Source of the DNA: Toxonevra muliebris
Taxonomy: Eukaryota; Arthropoda; Insecta; Diptera; Pallopteridae
NCBI GenBank assembly: GCA_963691655.1
Contig: OY829329.1
Location: 19,296,708 to 19,360,707, forward strand
Direction of reading: 5' to 3'
Length of the DNA: 64,000 bases
Of the stretch, positions 35,065-47,763 are shown in pieces. Below the pieces are notes generated by a model. It had not been told where the DNA came from. It did no database searches and saw only the letters and a program-made list of their open reading frames with translations. Position numbers and translations under genes: made by a program. Each line of letters starts with the position of its first letter. Position 1 is the stretch's first letter.

Positions 35065-38000
35065 ATGCCACTAAAATTGGACATCAAACGTCGTCTTACG
35101 TCGCGTTCGGATCGTGTAAAATGTGTCGACCTACACCCCACAGAACCGTGGATGTTGTGTGCTCTTTACAATGGCCACGTACACATCATGAATTATGAGA
35201 ATCAGCAATTGGCTAAAGATTTTGAGGTATGTGATGTACCGGTCCGCTCCGGACGATTTGTGGCCAGAAAAAATTGGCTTATAACTGGTTCGGATGATAT
35301 GCAAATAAGAGTTTTCAATTACAATACCTTGGAAAAAGTACATTCCTTTGAGGCACACTCAGATTACCTTCGCTGCATTGCCGTACATCCGACGCAACCA
35401 CTTATATTAACTAGTAGCGGTAAGTAAATATGTACATTTGTGTATGATTTTTTCTAATTTGTATCAAATTCCCAATTCGATTTGCGTTAGGAATTACCAA
35501 AAAAAAGGAAAATCAGCTACAAAAATGTTTACTATTAATTCCACATTGTATAAGACTGACAAAACATTAATTTTACTATGTTATGAGAAATATTTAATTT
35601 GATTATTTTTGGTATTTTCTTATTAAAATTAAACAGTCTTTGAATTTAATACCTATTCCCATTTTAAATATCACTTGCGAAATATAAATCAAAATGATGA
35701 AATACTATTCAATTTTTTGTTTACAGATGATATGCTTATCAAGCTTTGGAATTGGGAAAAATTGTGGGCATGTCAACGTGTTTTTGAAGGACATACCCAC
35801 TATGTTATGCAGATTGTTTTCAATCCAAAAGATAACAATACTTTTGCATCGGCATCTCTCGATCATACCGTAAAAGTTTGGCAATTAGGCTCAACGTTTG
35901 CTAATTTTACATTGGAAGGACACGAGAAGGGTGTCAATTGTGTTGATTATTATCATGGTGGTGACAAGCCATATTTGATTTCTGGCGCTGATGATCGTTT
36001 GGTTAAAATATGGGATTATCAGAATAAAACATGTGTACAAACGCTAGAAGGGCATGCACAAAATATCTCAGCAGTTTGTTTCCATCCCGAATTGCCAATT
36101 GTGATGACTGGTTCGGAAGATGGTACTGTGCGTATTTGGCATTCGGGCACGTATCGTTTGGAGACTTGCCTAAATTATGGTTTTGAACGTGTTTGGACAA
36201 TTGCTTGTATGCGTGGTAGCAACAATGTAGCATTGGGCTATGACGAAGGTTCAATTATTATTAAAGTTGGACGAGAGGAACCAGCTATGTCCATGGATGT
36301 TATTGGCAGTAAAATCGTTTGGGCCAAACATTCAGAAATGCAACAGGTATGTAAGCCATTCTGATTTATAGATATTTGTATTTCTATAATTACTCACAAA
36401 TTTTTCACTACTGCTTTTTGCTTGCAGGTGAATTTGAAAGCTTTAGCCGATGGCACCGAAATTAAAGACGGCGAACGTTTACCAGTCGCTGTTAAGGATA
36501 TGGGCGCATGCGAGATCTATCCACAAACGATAGCTCATAATCCTAATGGTCGCTTTGTTGTTGTTTGTGGCGATGGAGAATACATTATTTATACTTCGAT
36601 GGCTTTGCGTAATAAAGCATTTGGTTCAGCTCAAGAATTTGTATGGGCTTTGGAAAGTAATGAATATGCAATTCGAGAAAATAATGGCACTGTGAGACTG
36701 TTTCGTAATTTCAAAGAACGCAAAAGTTTCACACCCGAATATGGCGCTGAGAGTATTTACGGCGGCTATCTGTTTGGTGTAAAAACATCTTCAGGTTTGG
36801 CCTTTTATGATTGGGAGACATTGCAATTAGTGCGTCGCATTGAAGTACAGCCACGTCACGTTTTCTGGAATGAAGCTGGCAGTTTGGTATGCCTAGCTAC
36901 AGATGAGTCGTACTTCATTCTAGCTGTGGACACAGCTGCAATCGCTAGCGCTTTGGAAACGAAACAAGGACTAGAAGATGATGGCATTGAAAGCGCCTTT
37001 GACGTATTAGGTGAGATAATTTCGCGTCTATATATGGTTTTTAGAAATACAAAATGAATTTCGTAATTAATTTAATTTTTATTCCTTATTCGCAGGCGAA
37101 GTGAATGAATCGGTCAAGACTGGGCTTTGGGTTGGTGATTGCTTTATTTATACAAATTCCGTTAATCGTATAAATTACTACGTCGGCGGCGAAATTGTAA
37201 CCATATCTCACCTGGACCGTACTATGTATTTGCTAGGCTATGTGCCCAAAGACAATCATCTCTACTTAGGCGACAAAGAGCTGAATGTCATATCATTCTC
37301 ATTGCAATTGTCTGTGCTCGAGTATCAGACCGCTGTGATGCGTCGGGATTTTGAACGTGCTGATCTTGTACTTCCCACCATTCCCAAGGAGCATCGTACT
37401 CGTGTCGCACATTTCCTTGAGAAACAGGGTTTCAAATCACAAGCATTGCAAGTATCTACAGATCCCGATCATAAATTCGATTTGGCTTTGCAGATCGGAG
37501 AATTGGAAGTCGCAGTAAAACTGGCTCGCGAATCGGAAAACCCACAAAAATGGTCACAATTAGCTGATGTAGCTTCTCGCAAAAATAATATGACCTTAGT
37601 GCAAGAATGCATGCAAAAGGCCAATGATTTTAGTGGTCTATTATTGCTCGCGACAGCCTCGGGCAATGAAAAAATGTTGGAAGAAGTTGGCGACAATAGC
37701 ACCAAGCAAGGGCGTCACAATATTGCATTCCTCTCCGCGTTCTTACGCTCTGACACACAACGCTGCTTGGACATCCTAATCGAAACGAATCGCTTGCCAG
37801 AAGCTGCTTTCTTTGCTCGCACTTATATGCCCAGTCAAATGTCGCGTATAGTAGAGCTTTGGCGTGAAGAATTATCGAAATTCAATGAGAAGGCTGGACA
37901 ATCTCTTGCCGATCCGGCTAAATATGAAAATCTTTTTCCCGGGCTGGGCGATACATTACGCGTTGAGCAGTTTCTGCTGCAAAAGGAACAAAAACATATG

Positions 38001-38315
38001 CCCGCACATATGGCTGCTCAGTTGCCACTGAACATTGAACGTAATCCACTGGAGGAATTCAATTCATCTGAACATAAGAATATTGTTGAAAGTAGTAAAG
38101 TTGCAGGGGTGCAAAACTATAAGAAAACCGATGATTTCGTTGGTGTTGCAGCTATATCAGCAAGTAATTCTGCATTACAACCAACATCGGTTTCTGCTGC
38201 TGCAGCACTCGATGAAGATGATGATTTAGATTTGGAGATAGAGGGTATAACATTAGATGATAATATTGATACTACCGATGTTAATTTAGATGATGACTTC
38301 TTAAGTGATGATTAA
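35065..38315 (+). CDS. beta'COP: Coatomer subunit beta prime, 925 aa, four exons
   Basis: Exons 35065-35419, 35727-36346, 36428-37010 and 37096-38315 join in frame (2,778 nt). The N-terminus [19 protein letters not shown] is the family's start. Two seven-bladed WD40 propellers follow: repeats such as [44 protein letters not shown] and [15 protein letters not shown] are in residues 1-300. An alpha-solenoid then runs from about residue 600 ([46 protein letters not shown]). The C-terminus is acidic ([12 protein letters not shown]). In the COPI coat this subunit binds dilysine signals on cargo and forms the outer cage with alpha-COP for Golgi-to-ER transport. Nothing is missing, and the length is close to the Drosophila protein. 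A likely poly(A) signal, AATAAA, lies near 38588. Confidence 0.97.
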
Positions 38316-40598
38316 AGGGTGATGGTGTAACAGATTTTCCTTTCCCCTCAAATCTTCTGTACGTAGTACGTTTCTTTTATATATTATTATTATTATTACA
38401 TTACATTATTACATTTTTGTATTCATTGTATTTGTAGTTTTAAATTCATTCTACTTAATGCAATTTTCCCAAGCTTTGAAACGATAATTGTTTTTCTGTC
38501 TGTAGTTTAAGCTCATGCTTTCGTTTCAAATGCAGTTCTATATACATATTCTACATATTCAACTGCAGATATCTTTCTTTATTATAAAATAAAATTGTAA
38601 TTATGTCATTTAAAAAGTTAAACTGTCTGTATTAATTTACAATAAAAAAGCTGTACGAATTAACTGTGAAGTAAAAATTTAATATCTCAAAATCATGATG
38701 TAAAAATGTTGCATTTTATGAAAAACTTTTGTTGTTTCGTGCAGTTATTTCGATGAGAATATACAACATGCTATATACATACATATATTATTACCTACTA
38801 TAAAATGATAAATAAAAATTATAAAATAATAACGTGTTTTCATATTTCCATATTATTGAATTAGGAAAAGTTAGAAATGATTTTCAATTGATTTTCATTT
38901 TTCAAAATCGTCATTTAATTATAGTCGTGTTTGACTGCAAAAGGATTTATACCACTAGAGATATGCCTCCTAGAACTGGCCCAGCTTCTGTCAGATATGA
39001 GGTGATCTCACGTTCGCAAGCACTTTTCTGTTCGATACAAATGTGAAATGACATTCTCTCTTTCGGGACTGAACGAGTGCTGCCAACTTTTTATGACCAG
39101 CTTTTGGCATTTTTTTCGAGCCTCGAATTTTTGTTTACATTTTTTGCAACCAAAACAAATAAATATATCTACAAAAACCAAAATCAAATGTTTGGGAAAA
39201 AACAACATTTGAACCATGGGAATATGGACTGTGTCGTACTTTGGCTTAACTGGAAAAGCAATGACCAGAGAATTTTACGAGTTAATTCAAACTCAAAATT
39301 GTATTTCTAGATTTATGCAGAGCTTCCGTTTACAATGTTTATATTTTAAATTGCATAAGCGATAAACTCCTGCATAAGTTCTGCTGCGGTTAACTACAGT
39401 TCTTATAATGCTGAAATTAGGTGTAACTCTTGGGTTCTAAGTAAAAATAGGTAATCAGTATGAATCAGTAAGATTCCCGGATTGCCTTAGCAAAACTCGA
39501 TGAATTTTACAAAGTTTGTATTCACGCATTTTCACTTAAAATTTTTTTACTATTTTCGAATATTATTAAGCGTCCAAAAACCAATTTTTGGGAAGGACCG
39601 GTCGTTCCCTATTCAAATAATTAAAATTTGGATCAAAAAAGGGGTTTTTAGGAAAACTCCAGTATGTTAAATAAAATATATTCTTAAATTGATGGTAAGC
39701 AATAAAAAAAAGTGTAAAAAGTGGTAATATGCTATTTTTTATAGGAATAATATATCTGTTCCTTCATATCTGTAGCATATCTACTGAAGTTAAGGCAAAA
39801 ATTGGGTGAGAGCTCTGAACATCGGTTAGTCCTAAGTCCAGAATTTAAGTGCGCCACACAGTATGTGATTTTTCATTTGATTTTTGCTACAATTTCACTT
39901 TGCGCTCGATTTTTATTATGGACCAAATATTGTTATATTTATCTTTCGTCCGTACTATGCAACATATGAAAACAAGTGGTAAAGAATGCAGGCGCGAAGT
40001 TGTTCGACAAGCCAATACACCGCGCGACCTTGTCGGCAGACTTTAGCGAAGAAACTTTTAATTTTCACACAACGGTCTGTACAACTTGAATCTTGTCGAT
40101 CGACAAGTCCATACACTATGCGATTCGACCAAGTCGATCGACAAGTTGTATAGAGTATGACCGCCATAAAATGCGTGAGTGCAATTTCGGATATAAAAGT
40201 ACTTTTTTTGCATTACTTTATCAACACACTTTTTCAATTCAAGAAAGTGCAACACTGATTATTTTTTCCTTGGAGGCGATTTTGCTGCTCTTTATTTGAA
40301 GATAAATTTGATGCAAATTATAATTTATTTTTAAATAAAAATCGGTGCAAATCATAATTTAAAGGTAAGACAATTAATATTCTCAAATGCTTCATTATTT
40401 TACCAATAGTTGAAATTTTATATAGTTATTTTGACGTTTTGCTGAAAAATCTCGTGAAAAAGTTCTAAATTATCGATTTTTCTCACTTGACTTTTTTTTT
40501 ATATATTCTTTATAACCTTTTTTTTTATTTTTTCTTGTAGATCACACACAAGCAAATTTATACATATAAAGAGAAAAAACGTAAGAAAAAGAATAATA
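38316..40598. other. Gap between beta'-COP and loquacious
   Basis: Begins with the beta'-COP 3' untranslated region (to about 38650). The middle is AT-rich without a convincing coding frame. At 40004-40150 lie repeated palindromic CGATCG motifs. From about 40500 the loquacious 5' untranslated region is expected. Confidence 0.5.
40004..40150. repeat. Palindrome cluster upstream of loquacious
   Basis: CTTGTCGATCGACAAG at 40092-40107 is a perfect 16-bp palindrome. A second, partly matching copy, AAGTCGATCGACAAG, is at 40131-40145. TACAACTTG (40080-40088) and CAAGTTGTA (40142-40150) form outer inverted partners. Text of the form TCGACAAG..CATACAC..GCGA..CGACC occurs at 40004-40030 and again at about 40100-40130. 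It may be a regulatory site cluster or a small transposon relic. Confidence 0.6.
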
Positions 40599-43500
40599 AT
40601 GGACCAAGTCCCATTTGATGAACAACAGCAACCGCAGCAAGCCGGCTTTGCGCCTCGTCGTCAATACGATAATGTAGGTGCCGGTTCCATGTCTGTTATA
40701 GGCATGGATAATATTCCAAATGGACAGATGCCAGTGACATCAATTTCTCCACCAAAAATACAGGTGCTATCACGCCCAACAAAAACCAAAAAGGATAAAA
40801 TGGCAGATTTAACATCGGCCACTAGTAAGCTGGCCATTGAGGAGTCATTAAAATTGGTAAATACTGCATTTTTATAATAGTTGAACAATAGTGCCATATG
40901 TATGTGGTATGTTCCAATAAGAAATTAATGCACCAGATGTGGGACAATAAGGCTGAGCTAAGTTTAGTTTAGTTATAAGGGCGCCATATAATAGTGATGT
41001 AACTGATGCCAATTTAACGGATGCGTACGTCAAAAGCCTACTGGCGTCAAAGAACATTATTTTTGTTACACCGTCAATGAACTAGATTTTTTTGATTTCA
41101 TAAAACATATTTTGAATGCAAAAAAAATTATTCGCTTCTTAAATATATTTTTTGAAAATTAGATAAGATCAACAAAATTAACATAAAATTTATTGAACAG
41201 CTCAGGTGTAATACACCCATGTTTATTGATACCGGGTTATTATTAATTAGCAGGGAATTATATTTAAAATAAGCAGTTGTGCTATATTTCGGCGGCTGCA
41301 TAAGAAACTGAGCAAACAAGTTTACAAACATATGCAAGCACAGTTTTTGTCCATTTTAAATATTCGTTATAGGTATATTCGTAAAAAAAAATCTGCGAAT
41401 GCAGATACGAATGTCAAAATTATGCGAATGTTCCCTATGTAGCGGATGCGAATGCGGGCATCCGTTGCATCACTAATATATAACATAACACATACATATA
41501 TACCATGCAGCGATCCTTGGTAAAACTAGTAGTCCTGAAGTTTATAAAAACTTTAAATTTAAATTATACTAAATTCATAGGTTTTCCCCAGATAGGTGTA
41601 TCGAAGATAAATAATTTTACCGAGAAATTCCTTGTATTGGAAACGAATACAAAATATTTAAAGTTACATATATGCACCTCCAGAAGTACAGATATAAGCA
41701 ACTGTATATAATACAAACAAAATTGTAGTAAATTGCCATAGTGCATTGTTACTTTCTGCATCTACGGTATATTCCCGTATATCGTTACCGTTATATATAC
41801 ATAATTTGTTTTATTTAAAATAATATCGGACATTTTAAATTTCTTCAGTTGATATTTTCGCCTAGAATGAAAAACAAAAATATTTGCTTTTGAATTAAAT
41901 TTATCGAATTTAAAAATTACATTTTTGTATAAATAGATAAATTAGTAATAATGGCTACAAAACGAAAGAAAACCTTTAAAAGCACATTCAATTTAAATTG
42001 TCCATTAAAATCGCGAGTTATTAATAAATTATATGGAATCGCAAATGAATATTGTCGTATAAAATTATTAAAAAATAACGAAAAGAAAACAGCGATTCTA
42101 ATTACATTAGTAAGAATAATTAAAGTTAAAAAATAATTGCTTGATACGTTTTTTGTACATAATCACAAATGTATAAAAATTGTGTCTTAAGAAAAATCGA
42201 TTTTATTGTTTCACGTTTTGTAAAATTCGACAATATCCTTTGAAATAAACTAGTGAATACCTAGAATGTAAAATTTTGCTACAGATTTTGGTGACTAATT
42301 GATTTCGTAAAATTTTGTCTCCAATGCCAAATCATGGAATCAAAGTAGTATTACGTTAAGGTAGGACTACAGTTCCTCATGTGAAAATTGAAAAAAAAAA
42401 TTCTGTTCGTGAAAGCCTAAATAACCTAACAAAAAAAAAAAAAACCGACTTAAATATGTAATAAAATATCTTCGAAAAAAATGCTTAAAAATTGTCGTTT
42501 TTTGGTTACATAAGGAATTGCAGTCCTAGCTTAAAAATTATTCAGAATAATTAACTTTCATAAGCAAAATACTACACTTATAGTAACAAATGTATGAAAA
42601 TGGAAAGAAAATAGTATAATAGAAAGAATTGTCACTATTGTTTACGTTTTTTTGGTTTAAAAAATATTTAAATGAAAGTATACTAGTTATCGGACGAGAT
42701 TAAGTGAGCGTTTGCATAATATGCTTTAATCAGATATGTAGTTTAAAAAACAAATAGAGAGTGTAAAAAGCGGTATGACCTACGCTCATTTGTCCGCCAG
42801 CATAATATCACCCTAATATCCCTGTTGTGAAGTTTTGGATTGCTCATAAAAAGAAAAATAAATGATTGCTCCTTTAATATTCCAAAATGAATTATAATTT
42901 ATCTTTGAATTCACATCTTGTCAAATTGAGATTATTTCCATTTCCGTGTTCAAGTCAATCACATGAAAGTATTGTACTTACTATACATGAATGCAAACAA
43001 ATTTTAACTTCGCAAATATTTAACAAAAACTAATATTTTATTTGATCATTTGATGATGAGTCCTAAGTTTATTCTTGTTGTGCACAAACGTATGCATGTA
43101 CTTGTTCTACGGAGGCCCTGAACGTGCTGCTATACCTTCTTTCTATCGTCTTCTAAGTACAATTCTATACTCAGTTTTCAAAGGAACAACGGATTATATC
43201 ATACCACACCACGCCCTATAAGGGCCGAATAGAAAGGATCAAAAATGGACTGCAGGATGGGTGTAGGGGTACACTATACGTACATAACGATTCCACTGGT
43301 GTTTATGTTTGTCTACTAATACAATAATTTATCGTAGAAAACTGTAAACTTACGATCCTCGACGATAGTTAGGCAGCAGTAAAAGCTAGTAAAAAAGTGA
43401 AGAAGGTATTGGACGAACTAAATTAGTGTGCTGACATCACTCTCATCTCAGTTCTATATAGGACCATGTTCAGATTTTGCACGGACTAGACAAGGGTTCC

Positions 43501-45208
43501 TGGGAAGGTTTTTCCTCGACAACCTGGTTAATTTCTCGCCGGCCAATCAAAAAAATCTACTAATTTTCTGTTTTTATTATTCTACATACTGTGCACAGAT
43601 AGACTCTGAACCAAACTTGGCACTGACGTTTCTTTTAGAAAAAGCAAGATCGTAAATGAGCAAAATTGGTCAAATGGGCATGGTGTGGATATTGAAAAAG
43701 TTACTAAATTAAACTAATTTCAATGCACTTCAATGAAATAATCTTTTGAACAGCTTGTGATAAAAATTGCAAACATCAGGCAATCCAAGAAAAATATTCG
43801 AATACAACAAAATTCGGTATAATGAGTTAAAGTATTCCATGCCAAATTATCAAAATCTAATAACAACCTTACCCATCTACCATTGAATGCAAATAGATAT
43901 TTTAAACTTAGCTTTCCACACTTTTTTCTGATAATATATAGCTAAATTTTACTAAATATTTTACTAAAGCTATCTTAAATTTGTTTCTTTTACCAAAATT
44001 TTTTTTTCAATTCACTTGTTAATACATCGATAAATTCTTATTTTATTTTCCAGACTGATTCTAATGGCATTGCTATGAAAACTCCAGTCTCAATTTTGCA
44101 AGAACTCTTGAGCCGTCGTGGCATAACACCAAGCTATGAACTGGTTCAAATTGAAGGCGCTATACACGAGCCAACATTTCGTTATCGAGTCTCTTTCAAT
44201 GATAAGGATGTACCATTTACTGCAATGGGCGCTGGGCGCTCAAAGAAAGAAGCTAAACATTCGGCTGCACGTGCTCTCATTGATAAGTTAACTGGTGTTC
44301 AGATACCGGATGCCCAAGCAGGTATAGGCAGCGCTACCGGTTCGAGCAGTATTGCTGCTACAGGCAGTAGTGATGGTAATGCTATTGCTGTCGGTTCGGG
44401 AGAGTAAGTAACATTGTTAAACATTAAATATAGCTCAAAATCAATCAATCGATTTGGATATAAGCTCTTAGGAATCACGTTGAATACTCGTTTTATTGAT
44501 AAATTTACATTTACTTTTTCTTGTTTTCACTTTTAGTGGCGCTGATAAAATCGTCGGCAATCCAATCGGATGGCTTCAGGAAATGTGCATGTCCCGTCGC
44601 TGGCCACCACCAACCTATGAAACCGAAACCGAAGTTGGATTGCCGCATGAACGGCTTTTTACTATTGCATGTACCATATTAAGTTTTCGTGAAGTTGGTA
44701 AGGGTAAAAGCAAGAAAATTGCAAAACGTTTAGCTGCTCATAAAATGTGGACTCGTTTACAAGAGAATCCATTAGACAGCACTCAAGTTACTGAGTCGAT
44801 GCGTTCCGAGTTGGAAGGAGATGTAAGTAGTATTTCTTCATAATTATCATGGTTTACTTTTTACATATTAAGTAAGATGAATAAAAAAAAAAAAAAATTA
44901 ATAGAAAACAAAACTTAATTCCAAATTTAGCAGTAAAATTTGCATTATGTAGATACTTTATATTTTGATCAAGTATACTACGCTCATCAAAATTGAGGGA
45001 TTCTCATATACATAAATCTAATAAATTATTCAGTGGAAGGGCCATCTACTTATTTTTAAACAACACACCTTATCTAAATATTTTTGATAATAAATACGAG
45101 TTGTGTATTACTGATAAATTTAGTATGTATATAGATAAATTTCAAGTCACCATATATAAATAACTTTCTACGCTCTATATTCTTTTTATTTGTATGTATT
45201 TGTATTTC

Positions 45209-45251
<43 letters not shown>

Positions 45252-47763
45252 CAGTCTTATATAAATAGAATATAATGCAATGCGCACAATTGATGTAATT
45301 TTGTTTCTCTTCTTACAGAATCGTAATTGTGCAAATTATTATGGTGATTTGAAAGATATCACTGTTCCCACCCTAACCAGCCAGCACAGTAATAAAGTAT
45401 CACAATTCCATAAGACACTTAAAAATGCTACAGGCAAGAAACTTCTTAAATTGCAGGTGAGAGATTGTATTATAAATACAAATTAAAAAAGTTATATTTA
45501 ATCATCCATTGGGTATATTCGATATTCAATAGTAGGTATGAATGATTAAATGGTGAAGGTTTTTAATTAGTATAAATTATTTTGTATATTCAAGTACATA
45601 ATTTACTCATTCACTCGTAAGACTCGTCACAGTCTCAGGGTCACCTGAGTCGATCAGGCGATGCCTATACCTACAATGGTCGGAAAAAGTATTTTAACAA
45701 AACTGTAAGCAATGTTAGATCGCTTGTTTTGATAAGCTAGGAGAAGCGGCAGGTCTCTGTTGATGATCAAAACGAAATAGGTGATAATAACTGTAAAAGC
45801 GCAAAATATTACATATTTTACTTTATGCATTCCTTTTCTATTACGTGCAATGCAACAACTAAGCTAAAACTGGCTGGAAAAAAGTATTCTGACATAATAT
45901 TCTTTTTAGTTTCTTTCGTTTCGCATGCGATCAAAGCCGACCTCTGCGAATTATAAAATCTTTTTTTAAAACAATTTACTAATTTTAATGGCTTTCACAA
46001 ATATTTAATTGATAAATCTTGGAAAAACGTCGTAAATAAGCCAGGCTATAAGAAATTAGATGGTGATCAAGAATGATGCGGGTATTTCAATAGGAAACTT
46101 AAGCGGACTCTACAAAGTACCTCTTCAAACCTTGTGTTATCAAATAAATAAGCAGAATAAATGTAAATCCATAGGTAATCTACCACGTTCTGCTAAAATC
46201 TCCAAAATCCGCAGCAATTGAGTAATCAGCATAACATTGAAATTTGTGAAAGAACTGTAAGAAATCGCTTAAAAGAGGCAAATACTTCAAATTTCACAAA
46301 AAAAAACAAGTTTAAACGTCTGTAATTTGCCAAAAAATTTGTACTCAAGCCCTCATCAATTTGGGAGCAAGTATTGTGAAAGCTCTTTTCAGAACCACGC
46401 ATCAAAAAGAATGAGGGGGGGGGGGGGGAATGGACCAGTGTGTGAACGAGTCAAAATACTTTTTTCCCCCTACATTTATGGAAAATAATATTATAATATT
46501 AAATTAATGTTGTGTAATTTTCTTTTTGCAAACTCATTATCATATATATAGATATAAACAAAAATTTGTGATTTTTTTTTTTTTGGCAAAATACTTTTTC
46601 CGACCGTTGTACATCCTATTTCATTTATTTATTTTTAATTAAGGCAAAAGATGCCCCATTATTCTAATTAGAGATAGAACGTCTTTTGTAGAGAAAAATC
46701 TAATTGTGACAGCCGATAAGAGCGGCTTCTTAAAATTGTATTATCAAGACCGAGTCTGTTTACTATAAAATATAATAAAATAACTAATGAACATATAAAC
46801 AAATTCTAACATATAGTCAAAAACATATTATATACAAGTTAAAAACCATCTTACATTAGTGGAATTCGTACCTGACTCGTTAATTCGTTACACATTGCTT
46901 GTTATTTTTGACGTAGAATAAGTCATTCGGTAAGGTAGGCATGTGAAATGGAGGATGAATTTTTACATACCTTTTTATAGACTTCAAGTGTATTTATTGG
47001 TACTTTATGCTATTATTTAAGGATTTAGTCAGTTTATTTATTAACGAAATATCTAACTTTTAATTCATTTTGCCTTGTAAGTTTTATGAACATTAGATTG
47101 TAAAACAAATCACAAAATTTATCAATTTCTACTACTGCTTGTGCTGTAGCAGTCATGTGGTTGTTGTAATAACTTAAAGCATTGTTATTGCTTTAATAGT
47201 ATTTGAAAAAAAAAAAACGGAAAATACGAGGCGGGTTCGAACGAATCCATGTGGTTGTTGTAATCATAGAACACATGAGACGACACTAAGAGTGCCGACG
47301 TAGAGTTTTTTTTTTCATATGAACGCGTAATCGGTTTCATTCAACTGAGCAGAGGCAGAGGCGCTGACGTTAACTTCTCAGCATCGTCTCAAGTGCTTGT
47401 TTTTTTTTTTTTTGTTTTTATTGTTTCTTAACTCTTACTGTTAATGTAAAAGTCAAATTATCATCAATACATTTGTACCATCTGATAATTTTCTACTTGT
47501 ATTCTATTTTGCAGAAAACTTGCCTCAAGGGTCCCAAAATTGATTATGTTAAATTGCTATCTGAAATCGCTAATGAAAATCAATTTGAAGTGACTTATGT
47601 TGACATTGAAGAGAAAACTTTTACCCAACAATGTCAATGTTTGGTGCAGTTATCCACTCTACCAGTTGGAGTTTGTCATGGTTCTGGACCAACTGCAGCT
47701 GATGCACAACGGCAAGCTGCACAAAATGCTTTAGAATACTTAAAAATTATGACAAAAAAATGA
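40599..47763 (+). CDS. loqs: Loquacious, dsRNA-binding partner of Dicer-1, 426 aa (long form)
   Basis: Exons 40599-40856, 44054-44403, 44537-44822, 45319-45456 and 47515-47763 join in frame (1,281 nt). Three dsRNA-binding domains are visible. The first runs from TPVSILQELLSRRG to GRSKKEAKHSAARALIDKL, and the second from NPIGWLQEMCMSRRWPPP to GKSKKIAKRLAAHKMW. The third, atypical one, is VKLLSEIANENQFEVTYVDI to GSGPTAADAQRQAAQNALEYL. Loqs works with Dicer-1 in microRNA maturation and, as other isoforms, with Dicer-2 in siRNA production. The fourth exon is exactly 46 codons and in phase, so skipping it leaves an intact 380-aa protein, matching the known long (PB) and short (PA) forms. Intron 1 is 3.2 kb and intron 4 is 2.1 kb with a Tc1-like relic. 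Confidence 0.96.
40857..44053 (+). other. First intron of loquacious
   Basis: A 3.2-kb AT-rich intron. A 61-codon lysine-rich open frame at 41951-42136 has no recognised homology and is probably chance. No definite transposon ends or RNA genes were identified. Confidence 0.55.
44823..44900 (+). promoter_or_regulatory. Possible intronic stop and poly(A) signal of a short loqs isoform
   Basis: Reading through the donor after exon 3 adds six codons (VSSISS) and a stop at 44841-44843. AATAAA follows at about 44880, before a run of A. Drosophila makes the Loqs-PD form, lacking the third domain, by using a poly(A) site in the equivalent intron. Use here is inferred. Confidence 0.4.
45210..45249 (+). 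repeat. Uninterrupted T tract (about 40 T) upstream of the loqs cassette exon
   Basis: A run of about forty T residues lies 70 bp before the acceptor of the 46-codon cassette exon. It could act as an extended pyrimidine tract or be a simple-repeat expansion. Confidence 0.85.
45674..46609 (+). mobile_element. Tc1-like transposon relic, 936 bp, with TIRs and TA duplication
   Basis: The left end CAATGGTCGGAAAAAGTATT and right end (reverse complement CAACGGTCGGAAAAAGTATT) are inverted repeats flanked by TA on both sides (45672-45673 and 46610-46611). Inside, frames hold decayed transposase pieces, such as RTVRNRLKEAN followed by FAKKFVLKPSSIWEQV, typical of the Tc1 helix-turn-helix-to-catalytic region. 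Stops and a 14-G tract (46415-46428) show it is dead. It lies in the fourth intron of loquacious. Confidence 0.85.

Noticed and set aside
41951..42136. 61-codon lysine-rich frame in loqs intron 1
   Set aside because: No recognisable homology, AT-driven lysine codons, and no supporting splice or promoter context.
46415..46428. G tract as a G-quadruplex regulatory site
   Set aside because: It is a single 14-G homopolymer inside a dead transposon, so slippage is the simpler explanation.
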